Notes: generated by a model from the sequence alone, not told the origin. A stretch of DNA of 64,000 nucleotides from Schistocephalus solidus (GCA_017591395.1 WEDG01000352.1:186001-250000), one strand, 5' to 3'. Shown: positions 1 through 11,959, counted from the first letter of the stretch. A program made the numbers and translations.

Positions 1-760
1 CCCCACGACCACCCCCACCGCCGGTGATCACTCTGCCGATGCCCTGCCGTCCTCGAACACCAGCACCATCCTCCTTCCCGCAACCCCTGAGTCGATCAAG
101 GCAACAGCCACTACTGGCACCACTTTCCCACTTCCACCACTGATGAGAGCACTTGCGACTACCCACCACCTGCTACCTCCACCACCATTGTCCCCAGTAC
201 CAGCGATGGGGACTCGGTTCTAACCTGTCCTCATTGCGATCGCACATTCATCTCACGCATCGGTCTGGTCAGTCACTTGCGAATAAATCGCACAGAGACC
301 GGCAAACCAGTGCCTGGAGTACTAACACACACAGCAGAGACAGCCTTCTCAACCACCCTCACTGCCCTCGTGCATTTGCTCGCTGCATTGGCTGGCTCGA
401 TCACAGGAGAATCCATTAAAGCGGAATCCACCCGATGCCGGCACACCTAACACGTCTCGCGCACTTATCAGCACTGCAATCACCAGTCTTCCTCTGAATG
501 CGAGGGCCAGTAGCAGCAGCACAACGCCCGCAGCCCCCAGCACCTCCCGATCGATGTTGCTCTCATTATTACCGCACATGCACATAACTCATCAGCCTGG
601 TAGTTCACTTTCGAATCCATCGGACAGAGACTGGCGAATCAATGCAAGGAGCACCAAGATAAACCCACCTCAATTTTCCACGCTGTCAACGCACATTTAC
701 ACACCGCATGGGCCTATTAGGCCACTTGCGGCTCCATGTAAACCTGCAGAATAACACCGC
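1..760 (+). pseudogene. RTE-type LINE, 3' zinc-finger tail (decayed)
   Basis: This is the C-terminal tail of an RTE-like retrotransposon protein, matching the better copy at 39715-41211. A Thr/Pro/Ser-rich linker (1-220) leads into degenerate C2H2 fingers: one at about 226-291 (CPHCDRTF...IGLVSHLRIN, last His changed to Asn), one at about 349-414 (PHCPRAF...DHRRIH), a badly worn one at about 553-640 (ending VVHFRIH), and one at about 687-745 (RTFTHRMGLLGHLRLH). The fingers sit in different frames and are separated by stops, so no protein can be made. Upstream RT sequence lies outside the window. Finger spacing and alternation equal those of the other copy, which makes the family call firm. 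The repeat A remnant follows directly. Confidence 0.8.
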
Positions 761-924
761 CGGCTATACGACATTACCATATCTATCATCATCCACAGCA
801 CCTACATCACACATGTCCACACGCAACATCACATAAAATATATTTTCAATCAGCACCTCTCAATGAGAGTGATGTATGATTCTCGCTCCTCCATTTGGCT
901 CCTCTACTGCATGTAGGATCAGAG

Positions 925-1110
925 CCTGAGGCTATCATGGTGCGCTACTCACCGTGGCTCGGAAAGTTGCCAACTGTCATTTACTCACAGACATCACAGT
1001 CAGTCCAACATGTGTTTGTGTGGAGTAGCTGACTGACGGACTGAGAGTCAGGCTGTTGTGGGTCACACAGTGGACCTCGTCGAAACCGATGATCGAACTG
1101 TCGACTGTGG
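925..1110 (-). repeat. Repeat A copy, internally deleted
   Basis: This stretch matches the inner part and the terminal part of repeat A (compare 41660-42078). The run containing GTTGCCAACTG and GGACTGAGAGTCAGGCT is followed at once by GTGGACCTCGTCGAAACC...GGTCGAACTGTC-like terminal sequence. About 270 bp of the middle is therefore missing relative to fuller copies. It follows an RTE tail, as the copy at 41470 also does. Confidence 0.65.
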
Positions 1111-2174
1111 GGGGGAACCCGATACCACACAATAATTTCATGTGAAGCGGTTGACTTCATTTTTATCAGTTTCACGAGCTTTTCCCATCTAAACGTTTAC
1201 TTTCTCCTTGGAACTTAGAGTTTATTGAACCAGAATAGCAGCTGCTGTGGCGGAAAAATTGCCACCGATCATACAAGGAAGGTGTTGTTAAGTGGACTGG
1301 AAGCGGAGAAAACCTAGAAGGCATTCGGCAAACCGTAACTAAAAAAGAAAATTTTGAGTTGCTTGTACACGGTAATTTTAACAGTCTTGCTGCTAGTCGC
1401 TCTCGTTACATATCTGGACAAGGCATACATTAAGGTACAGGTGGCAGTAACGGCAATTGTAGCAAGGAATAGAAGTTGAGTCATTTGACAAAAAAAGGCG
1501 CAACTACCTTTGCCATAAACATCCATAAGGCCCCAGTGGAATCGACCATGGGCACAGATGTTCTGATTTTCCTCTCCAAGTCAGTTCAGGAATATATGAA
1601 GATCACCTACGAATGTCATCTTACTTTTATGCGAGGCGTCAATATTTTCAACAGAGATCTAAAAATGCGGACTACCGCGAAACACTTGGCATTGTTTCGG
1701 CTACAGTTGACTCCGCCTATTAACCGGTTCTTTTCGTAGAGCATATCTAACCTAAATGCGCGTGTCTGGATATAGGGGTAGCTTGATTAGCTTTCGCCTT
1801 GGAGAGACCCGCTAAGGAAGCCAGAAAAATATGTAGGGGTGGGGAAACAATGAAGGTGAAAGAGCTCAGCAAACGAAGCGATTGATTGCTGGAGACAAAC
1901 GGCGATTATGGTGTTGAACTCTTGCGTGTTCAAGAAAATTTCAAGGAAAGAGCAGACTTATTAAACAGCTCGACTATCGAAACTCCAACCTAATAGAAAT
2001 CTGCGAAGTGCGAAAAACCCCAGGCCGGTTAACTTCCACATTACTGAATAAGGTTGATCGCAATATTAATTTTTTTCAATAACGTAATTCTAAATCAAAA
2101 ACAGAGGCAAGCTTCGGAGGCGAATGCTACTGCCGAGACCCCGTAGAGAGAAATCCAGAATGCCACGGTTTTTA
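1111..2174. other. No recognisable feature
   Basis: I see no long conserved reading frame or clear repeat here. The short open frames lack family motifs. Part of 1900-2170 may be the decayed upstream end of the RTE copy that becomes recognisable at 2175. Confidence 0.5.
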
Positions 2175-2700
2175 GTATGCATGAAGTCCTCGCATACGCA
2201 CTCGGACTGCACCAGAACTGGTTCGACGTAAGTGACGGCGAAATCTGGTGCCTGATCTCCAAGAAAAACTGTCTACACACGATAAATGCCAACAACAGAA
2301 CCGGCACTGCTAAAGCCGCATACTTACGATGCCGAAGCCCACGGTAGCATAGGCCGAGGAGGGTGTAAAACGGTTTGTCAATACAAAAAATAGCGAAATC
2401 TCGGGAGATATCAATCGCGGTGAGATAAATAATTTTTTTGCGAACATCGAGGCAGACTTTGTTCCATAAGACAATGTGCCTGCCTCCCTACTCAGCCCAG
2501 ATGGAGCAACATTAACGTTGGAAAAGCCGCAGGACCTAGAGCATTGGGCCGAAAATTTCAAAATTGTCCTCCAACACCTGTCAACAATCTGTGGAAATGT
2601 CAATACCCGACTTACTCAAGTTGGCCTCACTGCTGACCTTGACTGTCGGCCTTATCTACATGAGACCATCAGGGCAGTCGAGTAGCTATCCAACGAAAAG
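2175..2700 (+). pseudogene. RTE-type LINE, endonuclease-to-RT linker fragment
   Basis: Translating in shifting frames gives a linker typical of flatworm RTE-like elements. An N-terminal stretch contains HQNWFD, then KKNCLHTINANNRTGTAKAA, then RCRSPR. After about 100 bp of damage comes a second stretch with SPDGATLTLEKPQDLEHWAE and LHETIRAVE. In intact elements this region joins the AP endonuclease to the RT and is followed by a 'GKAPGSDAIP'-type motif; here the match ends soon after RAVE. Several frameshifts and a stop near 2467 show it is dead. It may derive from the same element as 4250-5420, with repeat A (3540-4240) and unknown sequence between them, but the missing RT core argues for separate truncated copies. 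Confidence 0.65.
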
Positions 2701-3539
2701 CAGCGACCATCGACTCTATTTAATGCGGCGACTACTAAATCACAGACAAGTTCATTTCCCTGTTATCTGAGATCTAACGACAGGAGAGGATTATGTTTAT
2801 ATTCGAAATTTGGCCCTCTTTCATCTGCACAAACATGAAGAGGACCATCAAAACTGCTGTTACCATCGCGGCATTTGCCTTTCCAGTACTGTTGATCAAA
2901 TAATTGCGGAACCGTGGAGCCGTGGAACCACGGGTATAGTCTTAGCGGTTCGTCAACTGCAAGAAAGGTTCTAAGAAATTCGGACCAGCCTTGTAGGCCT
3001 GAAAACTGGTTTCCACACAGTGAGCCATGACGGACTCTGAAAAACCATGCTGAAATTCCTATGCCTGGCGCAACTTACACGATAGGATGATTAGGCACAT
3101 CACAGAGAGTGCGTCAGTCTCGAAATCACCCACGGCGATAGGGCGTGAATCAGGGTCACGTACTCCCTTCCACCCTTTTTCGTCTCACGTTATTAAGCTA
3201 CCGCGAACAGCGGTAGAGACTGAGCAACACCTTCCGAATTTATAAATAAATACACAGTACTCGACACGTGCATCTAGAAGAGTTTCCAAGGGCAGGATCC
3301 ACGAACACCTGTGCGCTAAAAATAACGACACAAGCGGACACGAAGCGGAGCGTGGATTTCTCTTCCTCCGGTTGCACTGACTTCTGATAGACAATTTGCA
3401 GGGCGAGGGCAATGGGCAGGCAGCAAATTACGCCAATTGAAGATTATGAAAAACCTCAGGGTCAATATAAAATTTGCTCCCCTCGTATCAGTGAACAAGG
3501 TAGAATATCTAGAATATCCGAGGTATAAAATCTAACAGC
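2701..3539. other. No recognisable feature
   Basis: This is unassigned sequence between an RTE fragment and repeat A. Continuation of the RTE RT core was looked for after 2700 and not found. Confidence 0.5.
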
Positions 3540-4240
3540 ATAATGACAGTTCGCCCATTGCGAAGGATGATGTCCACTGTATTCCACGAAGCATGGCTCG
3601 TGCAGGGACGAGGACTAGCTCGTGAATCAGTTTATATTGATGGCAGACTTGCGAAGCATCTAGCACGTTCCCTTCTTCCTCACCCACCTGGCTCTAATGG
3701 CAAGACAACGTCAAGACAACCAGATATGGGCTCGGCTGCGGTGACTGACTGAGCTGAACAGTCAGTTTTACGCCTGCCATGCTCTCACTGGTCCCCACAG
3801 AACGTTCGAGGCTTTTTTAATTGGGGTCACACTAGAAAAAGAGACATTGAAGCCTGTCTCTCAGACCTGAGAGGGCCAAGCTATGCCGTCAGTTAGCAGA
3901 ATCCCAAGCCACGACCTTCGGCGTGTCATGGTAATTTCAAGATGCAGCAGGATTTTTATACTGAGAAACGCACTGAAGTGCCATGAGGACGGAGCCTCCA
4001 GAGATCCCCTCCTACTCTTCCCTCTACCATCCACCTGTCTGCTAGCTGAGCTGGTTAGCCATCTCATGCGGGGATTGTGCGCCAGCTGCTGGCGTGGAGT
4101 GAGACTGCGCCTAGGCGTGCCAACACACATCTAATTTGTAAGTTTTGCTAAATATGTGCAGCTCAGATAACATGTCCGATCTAGCACCCGTTGTGGTCCA
4201 ACGCATCTCCCAACTGTTCCGTGTTAAGGAGACTAAAAGG
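3540..4240 (+). repeat. Repeat A, long diverged copy
   Basis: It begins at TGACAGTTCG, equivalent to the CGGCAGTTCGACCG terminus at 25956. It then follows the repeat A order: a GTCCACTGTAT-like block, CTTCTTCCTCACCCACCTG, GCCTGTCTCTCAGACC, CCGTCAGTTAGCAG, a CACGACC...GCGTGTCATGGTA block, a pyrimidine block at about 4010, and a terminal GTTGTGGTCCAACGCATC that is shared with 56430. At about 700 bp it is the longest copy here and suggests the full unit length. No coding capacity or terminal inverted repeats are apparent. It lies directly upstream of an RTE C-terminus. Confidence 0.7.
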
Positions 4241-4249
4241 CAGGAAAAT

Positions 4250-5420
4250 CAGCTTTTAAATATCTGGTGAGATCTCCAAAGCTAATCAGACCTCCCAAAG
4301 GCGAAAACACTCCATTTTTAATCTCCGCAGCATCATCCTCATCATAAAACTGAGGACGTTCAAATCGGTTACCCTGACAACGAACATATGCGCGGCGGGA
4401 CACAGGTAGTCGATTGAGCCAAACAAGAGGGTTAGACTACATGCATCTGAACTATATTCGTAGGATACTATGGGTTCAGCGGCAGTAAAGGATCGCAGAC
4501 AGTGACGTCCTGTATGCAACCGTGTTCCTCCACCTCCACGTTATGCTGGTGCATATGCAACTGCGATGGAATGGCCACGTCTTGAGAATGGGTGCTGACT
4601 GCCTGCTGAGGCTGCTAGTATACAGCACCGTCACTACAGTGGTTCACAGATAAGGTGGACAAAAGTGTCACTACAAAGATGCAGTAAATACCTTTCTCAA
4701 GAGTCTAAAAAGAACCTCTGAGACTGGGTATGTCTTCGCACATTATCACTGGACGCGACGAGTTCATATAAATACCAACGCAGTAATCCTCGACGCCAAC
4801 CGACTTGCGGTGCACAAGGCCAAGAGCAAGCCTCACGGATCTCAAGTGCTGCCGACCGATAACACGTACTCAGCCTATCGTGCTTGCCAGGTCAGTGGCC
4901 TTGTCTTACATATTCAGACCCCGTGCAATATCGGCACGACTAGCGTGCCCTCCGTCTCTCCAGGCATCACTTCCTCCATCAGCATTGTTGAGGATTGTAC
5001 TCTTTCATTCCAACCAACCGTTACCACCATTACTCCTTCCATCAGCAATGTCAGGTCTGTCGTAAATTATTCTTACTTTGACGGCACATGTGATTTACGC
5101 ATCCGTTCGTTTGTTCGCTTGTTAATTTACTGTCCAGAGTACCTACATGCATGCATAACGCCTACACTGTACCAGGACATTCAGGCGCCTCACGGGCCCA
5201 CGCGACCCCAGGCGCATACACGGAGATCTTTGGTAAAACAGCACAATAAGAACATCCTGATAACACCTCACCCAACTCGAACGCACACAAACGCATTTCG
5301 CGTTACCACTTGGTCACAGGGGTATAAACAACAACTATCAACAACACAGCACAAAACGATTGCGCAAAAATGGATACCATATAAGTTGACAAAGTCTATA
5401 TGACGGTAAAACGCCAAATT
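4250..5420 (+). pseudogene. RTE-type LINE, C-terminal RT/thumb and tail
   Basis: The peptide order matches the copy at 39715-41211: EISKANQTSQRRKHSIFNLR (4270-4330), LRTFKSVTLTTN, then SELYS.DTMGS (the 'CLRRIL' block), MQLRWNGHVLRMG (about 4555-4595), a 'YKD' block at 4675 and ANRLAVHKAK at about 4800. A 197-codon open stretch at 4810-5403 covers the tail; the first zinc finger of the family (usual CPRC...HLRTQC) is recognisable only as a scar near 4870-4930. Stops and shifts occur upstream. Divergence from the 39715 copy is high, so this looks like an older insertion. Confidence 0.7.
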
Positions 5421-6835
5421 TGACAATTTATAAATGTTATTTACGTGACAACCCTGTCATTTCTGGTAGCCTGACATACTTGTGGTAAGTTATGTGTGGA
5501 AAACGCGTAGCCAAGCTGTTACTTCTTGCTAATCATTGCGTCCATGCCTGCCCCGGTCGCCATGACATTGTCTTGTCATTGGAAAGAAGGTCTGAGTCTG
5601 AGAGGGTGAAGCAGATGCCACTTAAGTCCGCTTTATTACGAATATATTCACGCGTAAGTCACCCCTTGCGCTCTCACATTTGGGAAGGGGTGTACCTTGG
5701 TGTTCGAGGCAGTCTAGCTCTCAACACCACCACCAACATAATCATCACTACCAACTCCACTACCACCACCACCAGCATCATCAACGTCACCGTCATCGGG
5801 AGAAGCTATTGACGCATTCGGTGTTCAGTGTTAGCAGTCATCAAACTTGACACACGGAGGTTCATAGCTGGTTGACCTTGGCACCATCATCGCCGCCATG
5901 AGAGCCTAGTTTCGGTAGCCGTTTGCCGAGGGCCGCAGCAACCATCTTCACCACCAGGTTGATTGCGTAATCAAACAGAGGATCTGAAAATTCCTGCCTC
6001 TCTGTTTCGATGGTCAGCATGACTCGACACCCCCCGTGGCGGCATCAGCAGATCAGCACGTCCCCCTGACGTGGCATGACGACAACAGTTGTCACTGTCA
6101 CCTAGACACACCTCAACGGAACCTGCAGCTAGGTCCTTACTACCCTTCAAAGTATTCTCGAATGACCACATTGTATTAACCCTGGTGCTTCCCGATCAAG
6201 CCATTGTCCATTATGAGTAGTCAAACCGCGAGATGGTTCTCGGGGCTGGATCAGCAATGTGCACGGTCCCCTCATGAATTAACCCATACACCTATCAATA
6301 TATCAGTAATAAATAGAAGGCACTCCAACTATCGTAAGACATGAACAATTTGAATTAAAGACGCGTGAACTATAAACTGGGGTAGAGACATTTGCTGATA
6401 CCATTCTCAAAACGTATAAAGATCTTTGCCTGCATTAGGTTTAGTGTCAACTCTAGAATTGAAGTATGAGTGCATCTTCGAGTTAGGGGTGGATTTAGGC
6501 TGTGTTTTCAGATAGCATTTTTGAAGTCGCCTTTTAGTGATTTTTTTCTCCGCAAACTTATGAACGTGGTTTGGGAGTTGAAGGAAAGTGTCTCTAACAG
6601 TCCTAGTCACTACCCTTCCTACGAAAGAGTCTGGGAAGCTGACTGCAAACTACACTTCAGGCAACCTAGCTTTTTCAGAACGTAACATCATAGGAAATGT
6701 TCTTTTTGTTCGCTCTCATGCTTGCTAGAACAGTACAGGCCTGTACGCCGGAGAAAGCCTGACTTCGTTTGGATAATCCTGCCCCATTAACATCCTCTCT
6801 CCATTATAATTTTTTTGAAGGCGACTAGACTGTGG
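5421..6835. other. Mostly unassigned; contains an ACC/CAC-rich tract
   Basis: There is no recognised coding sequence. At 5728-5795 lies a low-complexity run of CAC, ACC and ATC triplets, probably the remnant of the Pro/His/Thr linker or 3' part of the preceding RTE family, which carries similar triplet runs near 40610. Confidence 0.5.
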
Positions 6836-7170
6836 GGAGGATGTCGTGGCCAGCTTTTTGCATTTCAGGAAGGCTTTCGGAACAGTGAACAAGTGAATGT
6901 ACACAGAAAGGACTTACGGTTATGACTTGAATTCAGCACTAAATTATTTGGACAACGTACAGTCTCGGACACAAGATGGTCCGCACACATGCTCGAGGCG
7001 CCATAAAATCTGAGAAGAACGCGGTTGGATGATTACAATTCTTTACGTAAACGATCTGTCACGGGTGCTTTATAACAACTGCATCGTGTCTACACTCCAG
7101 GCTGTGTCCCTGCGGATTGACCAATGGGGTCTGACAGAATCGTGTGAGGCGACCGAATCTGCCCTCGGCC
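6836..7170 (+). pseudogene. Non-LTR retrotransposon RT fragment
   Basis: In frame pieces, the sequence reads VVASFLHFRKAFGTVNK, then RTYGYDLNS, then ILYVNDLSRVLYNN. These match the RT palm motifs 'FRKAFDTVNH', 'YGYD' and 'LLYVNDLPRVL' of CR1/Jockey-like LINEs. The intervening GVPQGSVLGP block is lost and the FADD block is unrecognisable. It is a short, dead fragment. It lies immediately downstream (in PLE orientation) of the minus-strand PLE at 7200-8790. Confidence 0.6.
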
Positions 7171-7199
7171 TGGTATGCTTACCCTCGGCTAATCTGACA

Positions 7200-8790
7200 C
7201 CATCGTAACAGTGCTTAAAAGTTGCTGAAAGAATGCATTTCACGAATAGAGGCGAATTTTCGCATTCCAGCCGTGAATGTGCATAAGTAAAGAAGATTGT
7301 TCGCTCGCCGAAATCATGGCTTTATTCGTCTGAGCTTTCGAACTCTTACTGGATTCCATCAGCAGAGATGAAAGCTGCAACAAAAAACAGCAACTGTTAT
7401 AGGCCAATCGGACACCAGTGACGCCAGTCCGGATATGACTGCGCAGGGCTCGGTATGCCGGCGCCAGATCGATAAACTCGATTGACCGAGTTCTGTTCAG
7501 AGGCACAGGCTTCAATCAGTACTCGGCTCATCTTGCTTCTGGCGCGTGCGATTATCTTCGTGACTGCGACGTTAAACTCGTGACCTGTTTCATATGTGTG
7601 GATAGCCACATGTGCTGAGCCGTCAAATCGTCTCATAGCCAGTTTATGCTCGTGTATACGCGATCCAAGCATACGTCCAGTCTGTCATGTGTAGTTACGG
7701 GAACAGTTTTGGTACGGGATGCGATTCACTACACCCGACTGCTCATTAGGATGTAATCTGTCTTTGATTTTCATGACCCTGCTGCGCATGGTAGCTTTGG
7801 GCCGGTGTGCAATTCCGACACCCAGTCCCGCAGTAATGCGCTCGGTCGCTGCTAACACGTCCTTGATGTATAGCAACGCATGCCATACCGAAGGGGCTTG
7901 TTTTTATTGGATCCTCCGGGAGCGAACACGTAGGCATCGACACATGAACGCCTTCGGATAGCCGTTCCGCATAAACTGGTCGCGGAGGTAAAGGGCCCCA
8001 TGTGCTTTTTCTACCGAGTTGCCGCAATGCGTCTGGATGCGTTTGAATATTGTTCTCACACAGCTTCGTTTGTGAGCCACCGGATGTTCGCTGTGAAAAT
8101 TGAGAAGCTGCATCGTCGCCTTCCTGTAGACAGTTGTTTCTATTTCACCGTTGGGACTTCGCCTGACGAGCACATCAAGTAATGGCAGCTGCTGCTCCTT
8201 TTATTCTTCCCTCGTTAATTGAATATCTGGGAAGCCTGGGTTAAGGTGATCATGGAAATACTGCCGCAAGTTCCTCTTGACGATGACAAATGTGTCGTCC
8301 ACGTAACGGCGCCAAAAGATCGGTGGCTGTTGGGTGAAGGCGATCTTTTCAAGCTCTTGTAGGATCACTTCTGTCACTAAACCAGAGATTCGGGGACTTA
8401 GTGGAGTTACCTTGATCTGGTCATAGGTTTCTCCGGCAAAGGTGAAGTAGGTCTTTTGATAAAGTTGAAAAGCCTCCTAAGGTGTTCAATGTTGAGCGAG
8501 CTCTGGGTTTCATCGTATGACTCCTATAGTTCCCTGCGCAAGACTTCCTGCGCTAAACTCGGCTGTATAGGTGTGAATAATGACTTCACGTCATAAGAGA
8601 CCATTATTTTGTTCGATTTAATCCTCCGACCTTGGAGGTCTGCCAGGAATTGGGAGGCTGAACGGACTGAGGCAGTGGAATTTTTTGGAGGAATTTCAGT
8701 TTCGAGTATATCCATTTTGCCAGGTTATAGGTGGGGCTGCCTTTTAGGACAACGATTGGCCTCCAGTAAGGGTTGGAAAGCTCAGCCGAA
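7200..8790 (-). pseudogene. Penelope-like element: RT plus GIY-YIG nuclease, 5' truncated
   Basis: PLEs encode an RT joined to a GIY-YIG endonuclease. Reading the minus strand from 8790, the order is PIVVLKGSPTYNLAKW (8700-8760), SVRSASQFLADLQ, SYDVKSLFT, the RT catalytic box YVDD at 8294-8305 followed by TFVIVKRNLRQ, YRKATMQLLNFHSEHP and KRSCVRT, LYLRDQFMRNGYPKAF, then the linker GVGIAHRPKATMRSRVMKIK (about 7760-7840). The nuclease region follows: SGVVNRIPYQNCSRNYTGQT, then RMLGSRIHEHKLAMRRFDGS, then HEFNV (7540-7700). The catalytic aspartates are intact, but frameshifts split the frame into at least four pieces and the N-terminus is missing. Same subfamily as 29436-30850. Confidence 0.85.
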
Positions 8791-8999
8791 TAAAGACATG
8801 ATCTGGCGAGCGATCAACCTTCTTCTTTACTTAGAGAATGAATTTCCTCATTCACAGACATGTTCAAAATGTCAAGGAACAAGCTTTTATTATATTTTGT
8901 GTGGTGATTGTCCATCTACGTCTCGAATACTGTTTAACGAAATGATCCCCGTAACTTGTCTGGGAGTGCACCCCTTGGCTAAGCTCATAAGTGAGCGTA

Positions 9000-9660
9000 A
9001 TGGTTTACCATAGTACATTCCTTTGCAGAATATGCCCCCATCCCAATCGCTTTTTTCCCTGTGTGAAACATTTTTTGCTATTCTTCTGAGCTAATGCTTT
9101 TAAGTGCCTCCAGCGATTTTTTGTTAAACTCTTCTACTCTCTGAAAACTCTTTCCCTTTCAGTTCTTCTTCAATCTTTGAAATAAGAAGTCGCGGTATAT
9201 TAGGTTTGGTGACCTAGGGAGTAACAAACCGTTATCATGCCGTTTTTCACCAAAACTGGTTGATTTTGAACGCTGTGTGGACAGACGCGCTGTCATGATG
9301 AAATAGCCGTTCCCCGATCGCCACATCTCGGTTGGTTCATTCTCACTGACTCACGCAAGCGCTTCAGCAGCTGTAGATAATAATGTTGGTTCACTGCGGT
9401 GCCACAAGTAATATATTCAACGTGAACTAACCTTTTTATGTCGAAGGAGCAAACCATAATGGAATTAAAGTTTGCGTTCTGGACATTGGGAGGTGACCCA
9501 AACCAGGTTCAGCCTCAAGGGATGTTTGGACACCTGTGAACGGGGTACACCACTCGCAAATTTTAGCCTGGCCTAGAGCTTCCTTCCCATAAGCTTCACA
9601 AACTACTGAAACTGTTTCGATCCTTAAAACTTACCATCTCAAAGTCGTCGAGGTAGTTTT
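9000..9660 (-). pseudogene. mariner-like transposase, internally deleted
   Basis: Read on the minus strand, the N-terminal DNA-binding part is visible as CEAYGKEALGQAKICEW and SLEAEPGLGHLPMS (about 9490-9640). It joins directly to the catalytic part: NSIMVCSFDIKRLVHVEYI, GTAVNQHYYLQLLKRLRESV (9330-9430), HHDSASVHTAFKINQFW (the Asp codon of the HHD box at 9292-9294), and the C-terminal LKGKSFQRVEEFNKKSLEAL with GKKRLGWG (9040-9170). Family transposases are about 345 residues with a DD34D triad. The first Asp is lost with the internal deletion and the third is not recognisable. Several stops are present. Confidence 0.75.
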
Positions 9661-10235
9661 AGGGGGGAGGGGTAAAAAATAACTCTGTCTCCTTCGATAG
9701 TAACTCATGAACGTTACTTAGGCAACCGAGCAGTATGAGTGTCTAAGTCGCGTACTTAGCGGGAGAGGGCAGCACTCCCAACCCACTTTCCTATAGGGAA
9801 AATTCTTCTTTTTTTGAGTATCTCTCCGTAAGTGTCCGTTGCAGACAGTATTTCTGAGAAGGAAATATTAAATGAGACGGAGGAAGTGAGCAGTAATATA
9901 TTTTTCTGGAAGAACCATACGCGAAACTTGCAATGGCAGATTGAAAGCTGCTCCAACCGCGTACGTAGATCTATATTAAATATGGGACTTTTTCGTAGCG
10001 CTGCATAACTCCATGGAGGAGTTTTCCGAAGAACTGGTTGTGGCCTCCTGCCCGACAGCTTCGCGAGAAATGTTTCGGCTCAGCTTTGCGATAAATACAG
10101 ATCGCCAGTGAATAAGAATAATGGTACCGGCTGTCACTAGCAGACACGTTCCCATGCGTCTACTTCCCAATATGCGATGTTCAGTTACACATATACAGAG
10201 CTGGTTTATGAAAGTTTTCGTCGTTCTTAAGTTCA
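9661..10235. other. No recognisable feature
   Basis: Unassigned sequence between a mariner remnant and a terminal-inverted-repeat element. Confidence 0.5.
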
Positions 10236-10641
10236 GTAGGAATGTTTTATATGGCCGCTTGAACAGGACGCGGGAATAGGAATCGCCTCACCCGCTTAGA
10301 ACTGATGACTTAACGGTAAATTCTGGGAAGGGTAAATATACACGTGTCTTAACCCTTACTCTAACCCTAACATAAAACTAAACTGCATCCTGAATCTTAA
10401 GCCAAGCGCTACCGTAAACACAAACCCTACAGTTAACATGAGGGAAACCTTTTCCTTTAGCCTCAGCATAACCGAACCCCCAGCTCTGATCTTGCCCTCA
10501 AACTTAAACCTTCCCCTTAAACTTAATCCTCACCTTAATCGTAAACATAATTTCCTTGGAATTTGGTGCCAAGCCACATGTATTGTGGGTGATTCCTGTT
10601 CGCGTGTTCTTTTTAGGCCACCATACAAGGCATCCTTACCG
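10236..10641 (+). mobile_element. Non-autonomous TIR element with telomere-like interior, copy 1
   Basis: The left end (about 10236-10284, containing ATGGCCGC...GGAATAGGAATC) and the right end (10591-10641, whose complement reads GTATGGTGGCC...GAACAGGAATC) form imperfect inverted repeats of about 48 bp. The interior (10330-10560) is a degenerate array of CCCTAA-like hexamers (CTTAACCC, CTCTAACCCTAAC, CTTAAACC). No transposase is encoded. Copies at 13421-13814 (opposite orientation) and 16208-16624 share ends and interior. About 200 bp to the right of copies 1 and 3 also look related, so the mobile unit may be larger. Confidence 0.75.
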
Positions 10642-11959
10642 TTCCTTTGTTTTTTTCGCAGCCTTCGTTGGTTTACTGTTCACTTTCCGAAATTTTGCCC
10701 TTGTTGAGCAGTTGCTGGCAGCTGATGTGCTGGTCACCTTTAGCTAATCTCCAGTTTGACCGTTTCGCTGATAAATACGTCACTCAGCTTGTGTTTGACA
10801 TCCTTACGGAGTATTCGGATTTCCAGTTAATACTTTTATTGTCCTATACCCTGTTATATGTCTGCCGGGTCTCTACCAAACACTACATACTTCCCAGTTT
10901 GTACTTCGGTCCATGAAACTACCTAACAGAAGTGTTTACATGTCACGGCCTCTTGTGGTAATGAGCAATGCGTTCTAATATTTTATTTACATCTACATTG
11001 GTTAGTCTTATTTACTGACAACATTTAGTAAACCTGTTTGTATTCAAATGTACTTGACAAGCTACCTAAACATATAAAGCTGCTTAATAAATATGGCGTC
11101 TTTTAATGTCCCTGTTTACTGCCACTGACGTACTTTGTGTTTTAGAACGAGCGCTTGTCACCATCCGTGCCCTCCAAAAAGTTTTCCCCAGTTTGGGCAC
11201 ACCTTATCGTGCCCACAGTTGTCCATTTCGAATGTGAACCAGTTAACATTTCAGATTGACGTTAAAAAAGCTACACAATGGGTTATCAGATTTGGCGCAT
11301 GTTTATCTATACAAGGTCAATGTTTTTTAGTTGAAGTGCAAGGGCCGCCAAGTTTTTCACAAGTGGATCAAAGGAAATATGAGATCCTCAAAGTCCTTCT
11401 TAATAAATTCAATGGATTTATATGAAAACCTCATCTTGCTCCTCTGAGTTATATAAAAGGTATTTCCCTCTAGCATCCTTTACTAAAAACTCCTTTAGAC
11501 TTTTACTTTATAGAAATCTTCAGTAGTACGCAAACTTTTAAGTGGAACACATTAGGCCTTTTGGTGAAGGCAAAGTAGAATATCATTTTCCTTAGAAAGG
11601 CGGGAAGTCATGTATACATTGATTTAGAATTTTGCCATAATGAGGTGTATGCCTCTTAATACAGTTTGGGAACCAGCATACAGTCAGACAGAAGAGACTC
11701 GACTTGCTCAAATAATTAGCTCACCGTAGCAAAGTACTGGCATTTTCTTCGCGTGTGATGGCCTCTGCACCTCAGCCTTGTGCGCATAATAACCCATTCA
11801 GTTGCAGACCCCCGGCGTTTTGTGGAGTAACATTTTTTCACGCGACTTTGGACGTCTTAATCAGCATTTAATCAAAAAATTAGGGAAATGGGCAAAGGGG
11901 GGGAACATCCGTCAGATATCACATTTTAATGTGAAATTGAATGATCTGCCTTCAGATAT
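10642..11959. other. Mostly unassigned
   Basis: The first 200-280 bp resemble the flank of TIR copy 3 (16630-16810). A motif near 10928-10955 (GTGTTTACATG followed by CACGGCC) recurs at 32919-32935, suggesting a further worn repeat. No coding evidence. Confidence 0.4.

Noticed and set aside
4810..5403. 197-codon open frame as an independent host gene
   Set aside because: Its start matches the RTE tail (ANRLAVHKAK region) and the preceding 500 bp are RTE thumb in order, so it is a chance-open stretch of that element.
10330..10560. Possible telomere or chromosome end
   Set aside because: The hexamers are degenerate, internal to an element with inverted ends, and recur at 13421 and 16208 with ordinary sequence around them.
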